64,000 bases of DNA, taken from contig NZ_JADWYQ010000024.1 of NCBI RefSeq assembly GCF_022414575.1, positions 42,350-106,349 on the forward strand, given 5' to 3'. Source of the DNA: Streptomyces sp. MUM 178J. Lineage in GTDB: Bacteria > Actinomycetota > Actinomycetes > Streptomycetales > Streptomycetaceae. A model generated the notes under the pieces. It was given only the letters and a program-made list of their open reading frames with translations. It made no database searches and was not told where the DNA came from. The position numbers and the translations under genes were made by a program. Shown piece after piece: positions 8,469 through 19,833 of the stretch (positions within the stretch are counted from its first letter, which is position 1; every line of letters begins with the position of its first letter).

Positions 8469-9332
8469 ATGAGCATCGAGGTGCGTCATCTGCGTTGCTT
8501 CCTCGCCGTGGCGGAGGAGTCCAGCGTGACCCGCGCGGCGTACCGGCTCGGCATCACCCAGCCCGCGGTCTCGCGCACACTGGCCGCGCTGGAACGGGCC
8601 CTCGGCGTACTGCTCGTGGACCGCTCCACCCACCATGTGGCCCTCACGGCCGAGGGCAGGGCCTTCCGCGACAAGGCGGCGGCCGCGGTGGCCGCGTTCG
8701 ACGAGGCACTCGACACGGGGCGGCTGCGCCGCTGGCCGCTGCGGCTCGGCCACGCCTGGTCGGCGCTCGGCCCGTACACCACTCCCCTGCTGCGCCGCTG
8801 GCAGCAGGAGCACCCCGAGACCCCGCTGGAACTCCTCCGCATCGACGACATCACGGCGGGCCTGACGCGCGGCGAGGTGGACGCGGCGGTGCTGCGGGGC
8901 CCGGTGGACGTCCCCGGCCTGGTCACCGAGCTGCTCTTCACGGAGCCCCGCGTCGCCGCGCTCCCCTCCGACCATCCGCTGGCGGACCGCCCGTCGCTCA
9001 CCCTCACCGACCTCGCGGCGCTCCCGGTGATCCTCAACCCGGTCTCCGGCACGACGACCCTCGACCTGTGGCCGCCCTCCGCCCGGCCGGCCGCCGTGCT
9101 GACCGTCGCCAACACGGACGACTGGCTCACCGCGATCGCGGCAGGCCGCGGCGCGGGCGTCTCGGGCACGTCGACGGCCGCGCTCCACCCGTACCCGGGC
9201 GTCACCTACCGCCCGCTCCCGGACGCCCCCGACATCCCGGTCCTCCTGGCCCACCGCCAGGGCCCGGCCCACCCGGCGCTCCCCCAACTGTCCACCCTGG
9301 CACACGAGGTGACGTCGGAACGGCATACGTGA
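8469..9332 (+). CDS. LysR-family transcriptional regulator
   Basis: 287-aa regulator. The N-terminal winged helix-turn-helix is clear (VRHLRCFLAVAEESSVTRAAYRLGITQPAVSRTLAALE, split here as the recognition region in the first 40 residues), followed by a periplasmic-binding-protein-like effector domain with GHAWSALGPYTTPLLRRW and the later DWLTAIAAGRGAGVSG segment. Divergent orientation and the 60-bp shared spacer suggest control of the EamA exporter in response to a co-inducer that cannot be deduced. ATG 8469 begins the conserved domain directly. Confidence 0.93.
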   Translation: MSIEVRHLRCFLAVAEESSVTRAAYRLGITQPAVSRTLAALERALGVLLVDRSTHHVALTAEGRAFRDKAAAAVAAFDEALDTGRLRRWPLRLGHAWSALGPYTTPLLRRWQQEHPETPLELLRIDDITAGLTRGEVDAAVLRGPVDVPGLVTELLFTEPRVAALPSDHPLADRPSLTLTDLAALPVILNPVSGTTTLDLWPPSARPAAVLTVANTDDWLTAIAAGRGAGVSGTSTAALHPYPGVTYRPLPDAPDIPVLLAHRQGPAHPALPQLSTLAHEVTSERHT

Positions 9333-9338
9333 CCCGCC

Positions 9339-9707
9339 TCAGGCATCCCCTCCCCAGCCCTGCTCAAGCCGGGCCAGGCAGCCGGTGAGCGCGAGCACCG
9401 TGCGGGCGAGACGCCGGGCGTAGTCGACGGCCTGGGCGAGGCCGGCGCCGGTCAACTGCTCATCGAGACAACGGTGAGCCCGGGCGACGTCGCCCAGCGC
9501 GGCGGCCAGGGCGTCGTCGTTGCGCGGGTACGCGGCGATCCGGTCGCTCACGACGGGAACGAGCCACATCACATGTCCGCGCAGCCGCAGGGTCAGCTCA
9601 TGCAGCCCGTCGTACGCGGGCACATCGGCGGTACAGGCCAGCAACCGCTCGGCGTCCACCCGCATCCCCGCCGTACTGAGGCTCGTCGGGTTCGCTCCGG
9701 GGTTCAT
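9339..9707 (-). CDS. DUF6415-like hypothetical protein
   Basis: 122-aa soluble, mostly helical protein with LRGHVMWLVPVV and a C-terminal LARTVLALTGCLARLEQGWG helix. It resembles a Streptomyces family annotated DUF6415, of unknown function (recognition from memory, not a search). ATG 9707 overlaps the stop of the small CxxC protein gene (ATGA), so it is the last gene of a three-gene coupled unit. Confidence 0.7.
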   Translation of the reverse strand: MNPGANPTSLSTAGMRVDAERLLACTADVPAYDGLHELTLRLRGHVMWLVPVVSDRIAAYPRNDDALAAALGDVARAHRCLDEQLTGAGLAQAVDYARRLARTVLALTGCLARLEQGWGGDA

Positions 9708-9898
9708 GCGTCGCTCCCGGCGGTGTGGGGGTGGTTACGGAGCTCGACGTTGCAGTCCACGGCCTTCGACCGGTCCCCGGCGGCGAGCGCTGCGGCACGC
9801 TGCTGGGCCAGGGCCGCGCAGACACCGCATCCGGGCGCGGGGTCGGGGACGTCGCCGGGAGGCAGGAGGTGGACTGGGAGCGGTCCGTACACGGTCAC
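9704..9898 (-). CDS. small CxxC-containing hypothetical protein
   Basis: 64-aa product, start GTG 9898 with a GAGGGGA ribosome site about six bases upstream. The centre carries PGCGVCAALAQQ and a third Cys in AVDCNVELRNHPH, a pattern that could bind zinc or form a disulfide. Function unknown. It overlaps both neighbours by four bases (GTGA upstream, ATGA downstream), so three small genes form one tightly coupled unit downstream of the XRE regulator. Confidence 0.65.
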   Translation of the reverse strand: MTVYGPLPVHLLPPGDVPDPAPGCGVCAALAQQRAAALAAGDRSKAVDCNVELRNHPHTAGSDA

Positions 9899-10134
9899 GA
9901 CGCTCCCCTCGCTGCCGGGTGGACAGTGCGCGGGTGCGACAGCCGCGGCTGGTTCAGCAGGCGGGACAGATGTGCATACACGTGCTCGACCTCGACGCGG
10001 GACAGGACGAGATCGGCTTGACCCTGCGGCCTGTCGACGCACCACAAGTCCAGCGGTACGCGGATCTCTCCGGTGTCGGCATCGCCCATGGGTGGCGCGC
10101 CCGGACGCGGTGAGGCATGCCAGGCTGTGGCCAT
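9895..10134 (-). CDS. small hypothetical protein
   Basis: 79-aa product of unknown function with a basic Pro-rich start, a GEIRVPLDLW strand and a VEHVYAHLSRLL helix. ATG 10134 is chosen because GGAGAG lies just upstream; an internal ATG at 10089 is an alternative. First gene of the three-gene unit that lies 95 bp after the XRE-type regulator on the same strand. Such small-gene sets next to XRE regulators are common in Streptomyces. Confidence 0.62.
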   Translation of the reverse strand: MATAWHASPRPGAPPMGDADTGEIRVPLDLWCVDRPQGQADLVLSRVEVEHVYAHLSRLLNQPRLSHPRTVHPAARGAS

Positions 10135-10229
10135 CAGCTCTCCAGGTATCGGCTTTGACGGGCCGTCACCGTACGATCGCTACCACGCGGTAACGGGGAC
10201 AGAGCGTCCCCGCAACCCCCGGTGTCCCC

Positions 10230-11462
10230 CTACCCTGCTTCGCGCAGACCGATCCGCCCTGCCAACCTCGCCGCCTCCGGGCGCAGCGCCCGAGGCACAT
10301 CCCGCCACAACTCGGCCACCGCCGTACGAGCGGACGGCGTGTACTCGACCGTCTCCGCCCCGATCCGGTGCGCGAGCTGCATCACATGCAGCGCGGCCGT
10401 GTGGTCCCCCCGTTGCAGATGCCCACGGGCGACCTCCACCCACAAGCGCGCTCGCCGCTCCACCGAGGGCATCTCGTCCGGGTCGACGTCGTTCGCCGCG
10501 GAAAGCGCCTGGCGACTGGTCTTCAGATCGACCGCCACGCTGATCTCGTGGAAGTCGACGTTCGCCCGGCCGAACACGGTGGACGGGTGCACGTACGAGG
10601 CGGGCAGCGACTTCGCCACCTGATCACCGGCGCCCCAGTAGCGCCACGCGTCTCCCGACCTGCCGTCCCGCGCCGCCGTGACCGCGGCGTGCAGTTGGAG
10701 CGCACCGTAGATGCCGCGCCAGTCGTCCGGAGCGTCGTCGAGGTGGGACCGGATCAGTTCGGCGGCCTCCGTCACCACCCGAAGGGCTTCATCCGGATAC
10801 GCGGTCTCACGCAGGATGTTGCCCATGTTCCAGGCGGCGGCCGCGATCGCATCCGGTTGGTCCGCATCCCGCGCGGCCGTCATCGCCCGGTCGGCGACCA
10901 CCCAGGCCAGCTCCGCTGGGGCGATGTAGGCGGTGGCCTGCCCGGTGAGGCGGTAGACGTCCGAGACCGCGACAAGCGCGGCCCGGCGCTGGTCGCCGTC
11001 GAGTGCCCGGGTCGCGTTCTCGGTGTCCCGGATCAGTGGTGGGAGCAGCTTGAGGACCTCGGTGCGGTTGCGGCTTGAGGTGTGCCAGAGCCGCCACGTC
11101 TGGTCGACGCGTCCCTGCAGCCCGGCCACATCGGGCTGCGTTGCAGATGCGGTGAGGGAGAGGCGCGTGTTCATGACGGCGTCCCAGATCGCGGGCGTGG
11201 CCGGATGCTGAAGACGGCCAATCGGCACGGTCTGGCCGACTTGAGTCGAGCCGGTCAGCGCGGAGGCGTCGGAGAGCTGGAGTGCGGCGGCCAGACGTAG
11301 TACGAGGTGGTTGGCGCGCAGCTCCCGCTCGCCTGACTCGATCTTCTTGAGCCAGTCAGGGCCACGGCCGCACATCCCGGCGAGCACGGCTCGGGACATG
11401 CCCCGGGATTCTCGGAGGAGTCGGATGCGTTCGCCGGTGCTGAGATCATCGGGGATGTCCAT
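10230..11462 (-). CDS. XRE-family regulator with C-terminal helical-repeat domain
   Basis: 410 aa. N-terminal Cro/CI-type helix-turn-helix: LSTGERIRLLRESRGMSRA followed by a recognition helix in GPDWLKKIESGERELR (about residues 8-50). The remaining 330 residues are Ala-rich helices of TPR-like character (for example AIAAAAWNMGNILRETAYPDEAL), as in the many Streptomyces XRE regulators whose sensory domain is a helical repeat. Divergent from the Nudix gene at 11573 and upstream of three co-oriented small genes, any of which may be the target. Confidence 0.88.
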   Translation of the reverse strand: MDIPDDLSTGERIRLLRESRGMSRAVLAGMCGRGPDWLKKIESGERELRANHLVLRLAAALQLSDASALTGSTQVGQTVPIGRLQHPATPAIWDAVMNTRLSLTASATQPDVAGLQGRVDQTWRLWHTSSRNRTEVLKLLPPLIRDTENATRALDGDQRRAALVAVSDVYRLTGQATAYIAPAELAWVVADRAMTAARDADQPDAIAAAAWNMGNILRETAYPDEALRVVTEAAELIRSHLDDAPDDWRGIYGALQLHAAVTAARDGRSGDAWRYWGAGDQVAKSLPASYVHPSTVFGRANVDFHEISVAVDLKTSRQALSAANDVDPDEMPSVERRARLWVEVARGHLQRGDHTAALHVMQLAHRIGAETVEYTPSARTAVAELWRDVPRALRPEAARLAGRIGLREAG

Positions 11463-11572
11463 GGTGCCCCTTCTCCGTGTGCCGTTTCAGTCAGAGTAGG
11501 GGCGGGGCTGTGGTCCGGGGAATGAGGAACTGGCAGGGTTCGGCCCGCCGAGATCGTCGTCACGGAGTCCCC

Positions 11573-12067
11573 ATGAGCAAGCGCACCCGCCGCATCGACT
11601 ACTGGCAGGACTCGGCCGCCCCCAAGCCGACCAGCCGCAAGACGTCGGCGTCCGTGTTCGTCCGTGACGACCAAGGGCGGCTGCTGCTGCTCAAGCGAGT
11701 GGACAACGACCTGTGGAGCATCCCCACGGGCGGGGTCAAGAAGGGCGAGACCGTCGGGCAGGCAGGGGTACGGGAGTGCCGCGAGGAGACCGGCCTGGAG
11801 GTCGAAGTCATCGGGCTGGTCGGGGTGTTCTCGACACCGGACCACGTCATCGCCTACTGGCACGGCGACAGGCTCGACGAAGTGCGCCAGCCCATCAACA
11901 TCTGCCTGCGCGCCCGCGTCGTCGGGGGCCGCATCGCACCCGACCCGTCCGAAGCGGCGGAGGTCAGCTGGGTGGCCCCGGCCGAACTTGACGGCTACCC
12001 GGTGCACCCTGCGCTTCGGGCGCGTATCGACCACGGCCTGCGTTCGACGGAGCCGTACATCTCCTGA
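11573..12067 (+). CDS. Nudix hydrolase
   Basis: 164-aa pyrophosphohydrolase of the Nudix superfamily. The Nudix box begins GGVKKGETVGQAGVRE and ends CREETGLEV (about residues 55-80), with the metal-binding REccEE pattern intact. ATG 11573 is preceded by ACGGAG and precedes the fold; the longer reading back to 11477 lacks support. The substrate (nucleotide sugar, oxidised nucleotide, ADP-ribose-like) cannot be deduced. Transcribed divergently from the XRE regulator. Confidence 0.93.
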   Translation: MSKRTRRIDYWQDSAAPKPTSRKTSASVFVRDDQGRLLLLKRVDNDLWSIPTGGVKKGETVGQAGVRECREETGLEVEVIGLVGVFSTPDHVIAYWHGDRLDEVRQPINICLRARVVGGRIAPDPSEAAEVSWVAPAELDGYPVHPALRARIDHGLRSTEPYIS

Positions 12068-12112
12068 GGCGTACATCCCGCACGAGCCGGGCGGCGAGTT
12101 CCGGCACCCGCG

Positions 12113-14995
12113 TCAGCCAGGCCCATCAAGCCCGCCAGGCTGGTCAGGAACCTCACCGCCCCCCTCCTCCGGCAGCGCGTCCGCCAGCAGCTCCGCCAGG
12201 TGTCGCCCCCGCACGCCGCCCAGCTGGTCCAGCTGCGTGCGGCAGGAGAAGCCGTCCGCCAGGACCGCCGCGGAGGGGGTCGCGGCCCGCACCGACGGCA
12301 GCAGCTGTTCCTCCGCGCAGGCCGCGGAGACGTCGAAGTGGCCCTTCTCGAAGCCGAAGTTGCCCGCGAGCCCGCAGCAGCCGCCGCTCAGCTCGCCCGT
12401 CAGGCCGGCCCGCTCCCGCAGGCGGCGCTCCGCCGCGTCGCCCAGCACGGCGTGCTGGTGGCAGTGTGTCTGGCCGACGACGGGGCGGTCGAGGCGCGGT
12501 GGGGACCAGTCTGGCTGGGCGCACTCCTCGAGGCCCTGGGCGAAGGTGCGCACCAGGGCCGCGAGGCGGCGTGCGCGGGGGTCGCCGGTCAGCAGTTCCG
12601 GGAGGTCGGTGGTGAGCGCCGCCGCGCAGCTCGGTTCCAGCACCACCACCGGCACGCCCAGGTCGAGCAGCGGCTCGACCGCGTCCAGGGTGCGCCGCAT
12701 GACGGTGCGCGCCCGCCGGAGCTGGCCCGTGGAGACATACGTCAGCCCGCAGCACACCCGCCCCGGGGGCAGCACGACTCCCACGCCCGCAGCCTCCATC
12801 ACCCGTACCGCCGCACGCCCCACCTCCGGTGAGAGGTGATCGGTGAAGGTGTCGGGCCACAGCACCGCCGTACGGCCTTCGGCGAGCACCGTCTCCCGGT
12901 CCCGCTGGCGTCTGCGCAGCCAGCGCCGGAAGGTCTCCCCCGCCAGCCGCGGCAGCTGCCGCTCGGGCGCGATCCCGCCGAGGCGTTTCGCGACCGCCGC
13001 GAGCGGTCGCACGCCCGCCGCCGCGTTGACCGCGTCCGCCAGCGGCGCGGCCGCCCGCAGCCACTGAGGCAGCCGGCCCATCGCGTAGTGGGCGGCGGGC
13101 CGCAGCCGCCCCGCGTAGTGGTGGTGCAGGAACTCCGCCTTGTACGTGGCCATGTCCACGCCCACGGGACAGTCGCTGCGGCAGCCCTTGCAGGACAGGC
13201 ACAGGTCGAGCGCCTCCCGCACCTCCTGCGACCGCCAGCCGTCCGTCACCACCTCGCCCGCGAGCATCTCGTGCAGCAGCCGCGCCCGCCCGCGCGTGGA
13301 GTGCATCTCCTCGCCCGTGGCCCGGAACGACGGGCACATCACCCCCGGACCGCCGCCGGTCGCCGCGGCCCGGCATTTGGCGACCCCGACGCACCGCCGC
13401 ACCGCCGCTGAGAAGTCCCCGCCGCCCCGGCCGTCCTCCGGGTAGCCGAACTCGACCGCCACCCGCTCCCGCGGCAGCACCTCGAAGCGCAGATGCTCGT
13501 CCAGCCGGTCGGGCCGGGCCAGCATGCCGGGGTTGAGCCCGCCGTCCGGGTCCCACAGGTCCTTGAAGCGGCCGAAGAGCCCCACGAGTTCGTCCCCGTA
13601 CATCTTCGGCAGCAGTTCGGCCCGTGCCTGCCCGTCGCCGTGCTCCCCCGACAGCGATCCGCCGTGCGCGACCACCAGTTCCGCGACCTCCTCCGAGAAG
13701 GCACGGAACCGCGCCACGCCGCCGGCGGTCAGCAGGTCGAAGTCGATGCGGACATGGATGCAGCCGTCGCCGAAGTGCCCGTACGGAGTGCCGCGCAGCC
13801 CGTGTGCCGCCAGCAGCGCCCGGAAGTCCCGCAGATACGCGCCGAGCCGTGCGGGAGGCACCGCGCAGTCCTCCCAGCCCGGCCAGGCCTCTCCGCCGTC
13901 CGGGGTCCTGGTGGCGGTCCCGGACGCGTCCTCCCGTACGCGCCAGAGCGCCCGCATCCCGGCCGGGTCGTCCACCACCGCCGTGTCCAGCGCGTCCGAC
14001 GCCTTCGCGACGGCCTCCGCCCGCGCCCGCGCCCCGGCCGCCGTGTCTCCTCCGGTCTCGACGAACAGCCAGGCCCGCCCCCGCGGCAGCGACCGGACCC
14101 CCGGCACCAGGTCCTCGGCCATCCCCTCGACGGTCAGCGGCCCCAGCGGCAGCAGCCCCGCCGCGGCCTCGGCCGCCGCGCTCTCGTCCGGGTAGCCCAG
14201 CACGGCGAGCGCCCGCGCGGCCGGCGCGTCCACCAGGCGCACAACGGCCTCGGTCACCACCCCGAGTGTGCCCTCGCTGCCGCAGAAGGCCCGTGCCAGG
14301 TCGACGTCCTTCTCCGGCAGCAGCGCGTCCAGCGCATAGCCGGAGATACAGCGCGGCAGATTCTCCGGGTATCCGGTCCGCAGCAGCGCGAGATTCCCCC
14401 AGGCCAGCTCCCGCACCCCGTCGGGCCCACCGCCGAAGCCGCGCGCAAGGCGGTGCGCGGCGCCCCGGTACGTCAGCACGTCCAGCTCGGCGACGTTGTC
14501 CGCGGTGGTGCCCCAGGCCACGGAGTGCGCGCCGCAGGAGTTGTTGCCGATCATCCCGCCGAGCGTGCACCGGCTGTGCGTGGACGGGTCGGGGCCGAAG
14601 GTCAGTCCGTACGGGCGTGCCGCGTCCCGCAGTTCGTCAAGGACGAGGCCCGGTTGCACCACCGCCATATGCGAGTCCGGATCGATTCCCACGATCGAGT
14701 CCATATGCCGGGTGAAGTCCAGGACGACGCCGACTCCCGTGGCCTGCCCGGCGATGGAGGTGCCCCCGCCGCGCGGCACGACAGGAGTGGCGTGCGCACG
14801 GCACACTTCGAGGGCCGCGGCGACGTCGGCGGCGTCCCGCGGTGCTACGACCCCGACCGGGACGCGCCGGTAGTTGGAGGCGTCCATCGTCGTCAGGGCG
14901 CGGGCGGCGGCGCTGAAGTCCACCTCGCCCCGAACGGCCCGCGTCAGCTCCTCCGCCAGCCCGCGTGCCGGGCCCAGTGCCTGCTGTTGCGTCAT
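12113..14995 (-). CDS. FAD-linked oxidase / Fe-S oxidoreductase (D-lactate dehydrogenase type)
   Basis: 960-aa fusion of a GlcD-like flavoprotein and a GlcF-like iron-sulfur protein, the layout of membrane-associated D-2-hydroxyacid (often D-lactate) dehydrogenases. The FAD-binding 4 domain has PRGGGTSIAGQATGVGVVLD (about 95-115) and MIGNNSCGAHS; the FAD-oxidase C-terminal domain ends with SGEHGDGQAR. A ferredoxin-like module follows with CLSCKGCRSDCPVG, though only one clear CxxCxxC-CP set is visible, and then two cysteine-rich CCG modules (RVCCGLTYVSTG, GGCCGLAGNFG). ATG 14995. Electrons probably go to quinone. The substrate is inferred from family architecture only. Confidence 0.9.
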   Translation of the reverse strand: MTQQQALGPARGLAEELTRAVRGEVDFSAAARALTTMDASNYRRVPVGVVAPRDAADVAAALEVCRAHATPVVPRGGGTSIAGQATGVGVVLDFTRHMDSIVGIDPDSHMAVVQPGLVLDELRDAARPYGLTFGPDPSTHSRCTLGGMIGNNSCGAHSVAWGTTADNVAELDVLTYRGAAHRLARGFGGGPDGVRELAWGNLALLRTGYPENLPRCISGYALDALLPEKDVDLARAFCGSEGTLGVVTEAVVRLVDAPAARALAVLGYPDESAAAEAAAGLLPLGPLTVEGMAEDLVPGVRSLPRGRAWLFVETGGDTAAGARARAEAVAKASDALDTAVVDDPAGMRALWRVREDASGTATRTPDGGEAWPGWEDCAVPPARLGAYLRDFRALLAAHGLRGTPYGHFGDGCIHVRIDFDLLTAGGVARFRAFSEEVAELVVAHGGSLSGEHGDGQARAELLPKMYGDELVGLFGRFKDLWDPDGGLNPGMLARPDRLDEHLRFEVLPRERVAVEFGYPEDGRGGGDFSAAVRRCVGVAKCRAAATGGGPGVMCPSFRATGEEMHSTRGRARLLHEMLAGEVVTDGWRSQEVREALDLCLSCKGCRSDCPVGVDMATYKAEFLHHHYAGRLRPAAHYAMGRLPQWLRAAAPLADAVNAAAGVRPLAAVAKRLGGIAPERQLPRLAGETFRRWLRRRQRDRETVLAEGRTAVLWPDTFTDHLSPEVGRAAVRVMEAAGVGVVLPPGRVCCGLTYVSTGQLRRARTVMRRTLDAVEPLLDLGVPVVVLEPSCAAALTTDLPELLTGDPRARRLAALVRTFAQGLEECAQPDWSPPRLDRPVVGQTHCHQHAVLGDAAERRLRERAGLTGELSGGCCGLAGNFGFEKGHFDVSAACAEEQLLPSVRAATPSAAVLADGFSCRTQLDQLGGVRGRHLAELLADALPEEGGGEVPDQPGGLDGPG

Positions 14996-15108
14996 GTGCC
15001 CAGCATGCCCACGTGCGGAGCGTCACACCTGGAGGCGATGCCGACCCTGCCGAGAACCGCCTCCGGCAGCCCTCAACCCCCCTATATTGACCCCCACTTC
15101 GTCAGCGA

Positions 15109-15236
15109 AGCACGGCACCACACCACGGTGCCACGGCAACCCGCGCCCGTGGCAGACCTCGCACCACGGCACCACGGCTCCGCACCACGGCACCACGGCT
15201 CCACACCACGGCTCCACACCACAGCCCGCTACACAT
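15109..15236. repeat. short caccacggc-type repeats
   Basis: Between the FAD oxidase start and the orphan GTPase gene, the motif caccacggc(t/a)cc recurs about seven times with small variations. No gene is visible in 14996-15270. Possibly a slipped-strand minisatellite in the 5' region of the downstream gene. Confidence 0.7.
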
Positions 15237-15270
15237 CCCGTCTACGCCCCGTCACCCCGGAAGGCCAGAC

Positions 15271-15296
15271 ATGTTGACCGGCACCGACGAGCAGCG

Positions 15297-15300
<4 letters not shown>
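15271..15300 (+). CDS. possible 9-codon leader ORF upstream of cvnD-like gene
   Basis: ATG 15271 follows GGAAGG at a good spacing and reads M-L-T-G-T-D-E-Q-R to TGA 15298-15300, which overlaps the ATG of the GTPase gene (ATGA). It may be a leader for translational coupling, or the 3' scar of a lost upstream conservon gene. No evidence that the peptide itself acts. Confidence 0.35.
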
Positions 15301-17172
<1,872 letters not shown>

Positions 17173-17194
17173 CGTTCGCAGTGCACTGCACTAC

Positions 17195-17221
17195 GAGGGC
17201 CCGCCGCCACGGCGGGCCCTC
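17195..17221 (+). terminator. hairpin terminator after serC
   Basis: gagggcccgccg and cggcgggccctc form a perfect 12-bp stem with a 3-base loop, 22 bp after the serC stop. There is no U-tract, as is common in actinobacterial terminators. A 12-bp palindrome gcagtgcactgc lies just before it at 17178-17189. Confidence 0.85.
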
Positions 17222-17310
17222 ACTCGTACAGGTGACCGTACGGAGAACGGACACGGCAGGGCGTATCCGCCTACGATGATGGTCTCGACACCAGCCAACA
17301 GGAGGCCCGC

Positions 17311-17931
17311 ATGTCTGCCGCAGCAGTCGAGCACCCCTGTCACGACGAGCCGGCGACCCTGCTTGAGGCAGCGGACGAGCTGACTGAGCAGCTTCCCGGC
17401 TATCGCGTCGAGATCATCGGAGGCATTCTCACTGTGACACCGCCGCCGGACACCGCCCACGCCCGCGCCATCGCCAGGCTGACACGGCCCTTCATGATGG
17501 CCGGCCTCGACGGTGGGGAAACCGAAGTGTTTCAGAACGTCGGCCTCTGGCTGCCAGGCGGCGAAGAGGACTTCGCCATTCCTGATCTCGTCATCGTCGA
17601 CTCCGACATCGACGATCATCTCATCGAGAACAACTGCTACGACCCAGCCTGCTTCCGCCTGGTCCTGGAAGTCACCTCCAGCAACTACCAGCAAGACCTC
17701 CGCAACAAGGTGGCCGCCTATGCCGAGGCGCAGATCCCCGTCTATGTGATCGTCAACCGCAAGCACGGCCGTATCCACGTCCTGACCGAGCCGAACCCCG
17801 CCGAGCGGACGTACGACACCCACCGCGTCCACGCCCCCGGCGAGCAGATCACGCTCCCCGAGTCGATCGGGGCGGAGGTCAAACTGGACGTCGAGGCGCT
17901 CCTCCGGGCAGCCACGCCCAAGAAGCCCTGA
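17311..17931 (+). CDS. Uma2-family (DUF820) putative nuclease
   Basis: 206-aa protein of the Uma2 family, which has a PD-(D/E)XK-like fold and is much expanded in Streptomyces; its biological role is unclear. Visible core: PDLVIVDSDID, then FRLVLEVTSSN and QDLRNKVAAYAEAQIPVYVIV, matching the D...ExT/S...K arrangement. ATG 17311 has AGGAGG upstream. Convergent with the ABC permease gene. Confidence 0.88.
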   Translation: MSAAAVEHPCHDEPATLLEAADELTEQLPGYRVEIIGGILTVTPPPDTAHARAIARLTRPFMMAGLDGGETEVFQNVGLWLPGGEEDFAIPDLVIVDSDIDDHLIENNCYDPACFRLVLEVTSSNYQQDLRNKVAAYAEAQIPVYVIVNRKHGRIHVLTEPNPAERTYDTHRVHAPGEQITLPESIGAEVKLDVEALLRAATPKKP

Positions 17932-17956
17932 GCCAGCCCCACCAAGGTCACCGTCC

Positions 17957-18793
17957 TCAGCGGCTCAGCCGCTGGAAGCGGCGGACCGCCAGCGGCAGGC
18001 AGACCGCGGTGACGGCCGCCGGCCAGACCACCGCCATCAGCACCGCGTGCTCCTGGATCCAGCTGCCGTCGCTCGCCACCGGGTTGCCGAAGAGCTCGCG
18101 CGTCGCCGTGGCCGTCGAGGAGATCGGGTTCCAGGCGGCGACCGCGCCCAGCCAGTCCGGCATCGAGGACGGCGGGACGAAGACGCTGGAGACCATGGTG
18201 AGCGGGAAGACCACCGCGTAGAGGCCGCCGGCGGCCTCCGGGCTCGGGATGAGCAGGCCGAGCCAGACGCCGACCCAGATCAGGCAGAACCGCAGGAGCA
18301 GCAGCAGCGCGAAGGCTCCGGCGGCCGCGGCAAGGCCGCCGTCCGCGCGCCAGCCCATCGCCAGCGCGGTCGCCGCCAGGATCGTCAGCTCGGCGCAGGC
18401 CACGATCAGATCGTTCGCACCCCGGCCCGCGACCACCGCGGACGGCGCCATCGGCATCGAGCGGAAGCGGTCCACGACCCCCTTCGACGCGTCCGTGACC
18501 ATCGTGATCGCGGTGTTCATCAGACCGAAGGCCATGGTCATCACAAACATGCCGGGCAGCAGGAAGTCCCGGTAGTCCCCGCCGCCCGGCGGCTTCATCG
18601 CGCCGCCGAAGACATACCCGTACAGCAGCACCGACACGATCGGGAAGCCCAGCTGCCACACGATGTACGAGGGCTGGCGCAGATAGTGGGTCAGGCCTCG
18701 GCGTACCACGTTCCAGCAGTCGGCCAGGGCCCAGTAGGCCCTGCGGCCCGGACCTTCCTCGCCCGCGTACACCGCCCGCAGATCGACGCTCAT
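17957..18793 (-). CDS. ABC transporter permease (DrrB/ABC-2 type)
   Basis: 278-aa membrane subunit of an ABC-2 exporter. Six hydrophobic segments are apparent; the first follows [22 protein letters not shown], and [18 protein letters not shown] is the usual DrrB-like C-terminal motif. ATG 18793 overlaps the ATPase stop (ATGA), fixing the start and showing coupling. Pairing with a DrrA-like ATPase and a divergent TetR suggests export of, and resistance to, a hydrophobic compound; the substrate is unknown. Confidence 0.93.
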   Translation of the reverse strand: MSVDLRAVYAGEEGPGRRAYWALADCWNVVRRGLTHYLRQPSYIVWQLGFPIVSVLLYGYVFGGAMKPPGGGDYRDFLLPGMFVMTMAFGLMNTAITMVTDASKGVVDRFRSMPMAPSAVVAGRGANDLIVACAELTILAATALAMGWRADGGLAAAAGAFALLLLLRFCLIWVGVWLGLLIPSPEAAGGLYAVVFPLTMVSSVFVPPSSMPDWLGAVAAWNPISSTATATRELFGNPVASDGSWIQEHAVLMAVVWPAAVTAVCLPLAVRRFQRLSR

Positions 18794-19800
18794 ACGGCTT
18801 CCCCCTCGCTCTCCATGCGCTCCGTGCGGTGTCCGGTCAGCCGCAGGAACACCTCGTCCAGCGACGGCCTGCGCAGCCCGATGTCCTCCACCGCGACGCG
18901 CTCCTCCTGGAGCGTCCGGGCGACCTCCGTCAGCGCCGCCACCCGGTCGCCGCTGACCGCGGCGTGCACCCGGCAGCCCCACTCGTCCGTGGTCGTCGCC
19001 GTCGGCGTCGTCGCCGTCTCCGGCTCCGTGCCCGCGTCCGCGACGCGCGCGACCGCCTTGACCGCCGCCGGAAGGTCCGACGGCTCGGCGACCACTACCT
19101 CGATGCGGTCCCCGCCGACCCGGCGCTTCAGACCGTCGGGGGTGTCGTCCGCGATCGCCCGCCCCTGGTCGAGGACGGTGATGCGGGAGGCGAGCCTGTC
19201 CGCCTCGTCCAGATACTGCGTGGTGAGCAGTACGGTCGTGCCGCCCGCCACCAGCGCCCGCACCGCGTCCCACACCTCGCCGCGCCCGCGCGGATCGAGC
19301 CCGGTCGTCGGCTCGTCCAGGAACAGCACATCCGGCGCCATGATCATCGACGCGGCCAGGTCCAGCCGTCGCCGCATGCCGCCGCTGTACTCGCCCGCAC
19401 CCTTGTCGGCCGCTTCGGTCAGGTCGAAGCGCTCCAGCAGTTCGGCGGCGCGCAGCCGCGCCCGCCTGCCGCCGAGATGGAACAGCCGGCCGAACATCTC
19501 CAGGTTCTGCCGCCCCGTCAAGAGCTTGTCCACCGCTGCGTACTGGCCGGTCAGGCCGATCCGGCTGCGTACGCGGCGCGGGTGGCGCGCCACGTCCACG
19601 CCCGCCACCTCGGCGCGTCCGCCGTCCAGCCGCAGCAGCGTGGTGAGCACGCGCACCGCCGTCGTCTTGCCCGCGCCGTTGGGCCCGAGCAGCCCGTGCA
19701 CGGTGCCCTTGCGCACCGCCAGGTCGAACCCGTCGAGCGCGCGTGTGTCCTCCCCGTACTGCTTCTCCAGCGCCTCCGCCAGCACCGCGTATCCGCTCAC
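18790..19800 (-). CDS. ABC transporter ATPase (DrrA-like)
   Basis: 336-aa nucleotide-binding subunit. Walker [10 protein letters not shown] (about residues 39-47), signature YSGGMRRR, Walker [13 protein letters not shown], and the DrrA-type C-terminal domain ending with [15 protein letters not shown] 19800 follows a GAGGGGG ribosome site. An Ala/Thr/Glu-rich insert ([14 protein letters not shown]) sits in the C-terminal domain. The promoter faces that of a TetR gene over two GAGTAC-type inverted repeats, so drug-inducible repression is likely. Confidence 0.95.
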   Translation of the reverse strand: MSGYAVLAEALEKQYGEDTRALDGFDLAVRKGTVHGLLGPNGAGKTTAVRVLTTLLRLDGGRAEVAGVDVARHPRRVRSRIGLTGQYAAVDKLLTGRQNLEMFGRLFHLGGRRARLRAAELLERFDLTEAADKGAGEYSGGMRRRLDLAASMIMAPDVLFLDEPTTGLDPRGRGEVWDAVRALVAGGTTVLLTTQYLDEADRLASRITVLDQGRAIADDTPDGLKRRVGGDRIEVVVAEPSDLPAAVKAVARVADAGTEPETATTPTATTTDEWGCRVHAAVSGDRVAALTEVARTLQEERVAVEDIGLRRPSLDEVFLRLTGHRTERMESEGEAV

Positions 19801-19833
19801 TGAACCCCCTCGCTCGCATCGTCAAACACAACT

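Noticed and set aside
9345..9707. tRNA-like or ncRNA structure near the small genes
   Set aside because: No cloverleaf, GTTCRANYC box or conserved RNA pattern could be identified by eye here or elsewhere in the window.
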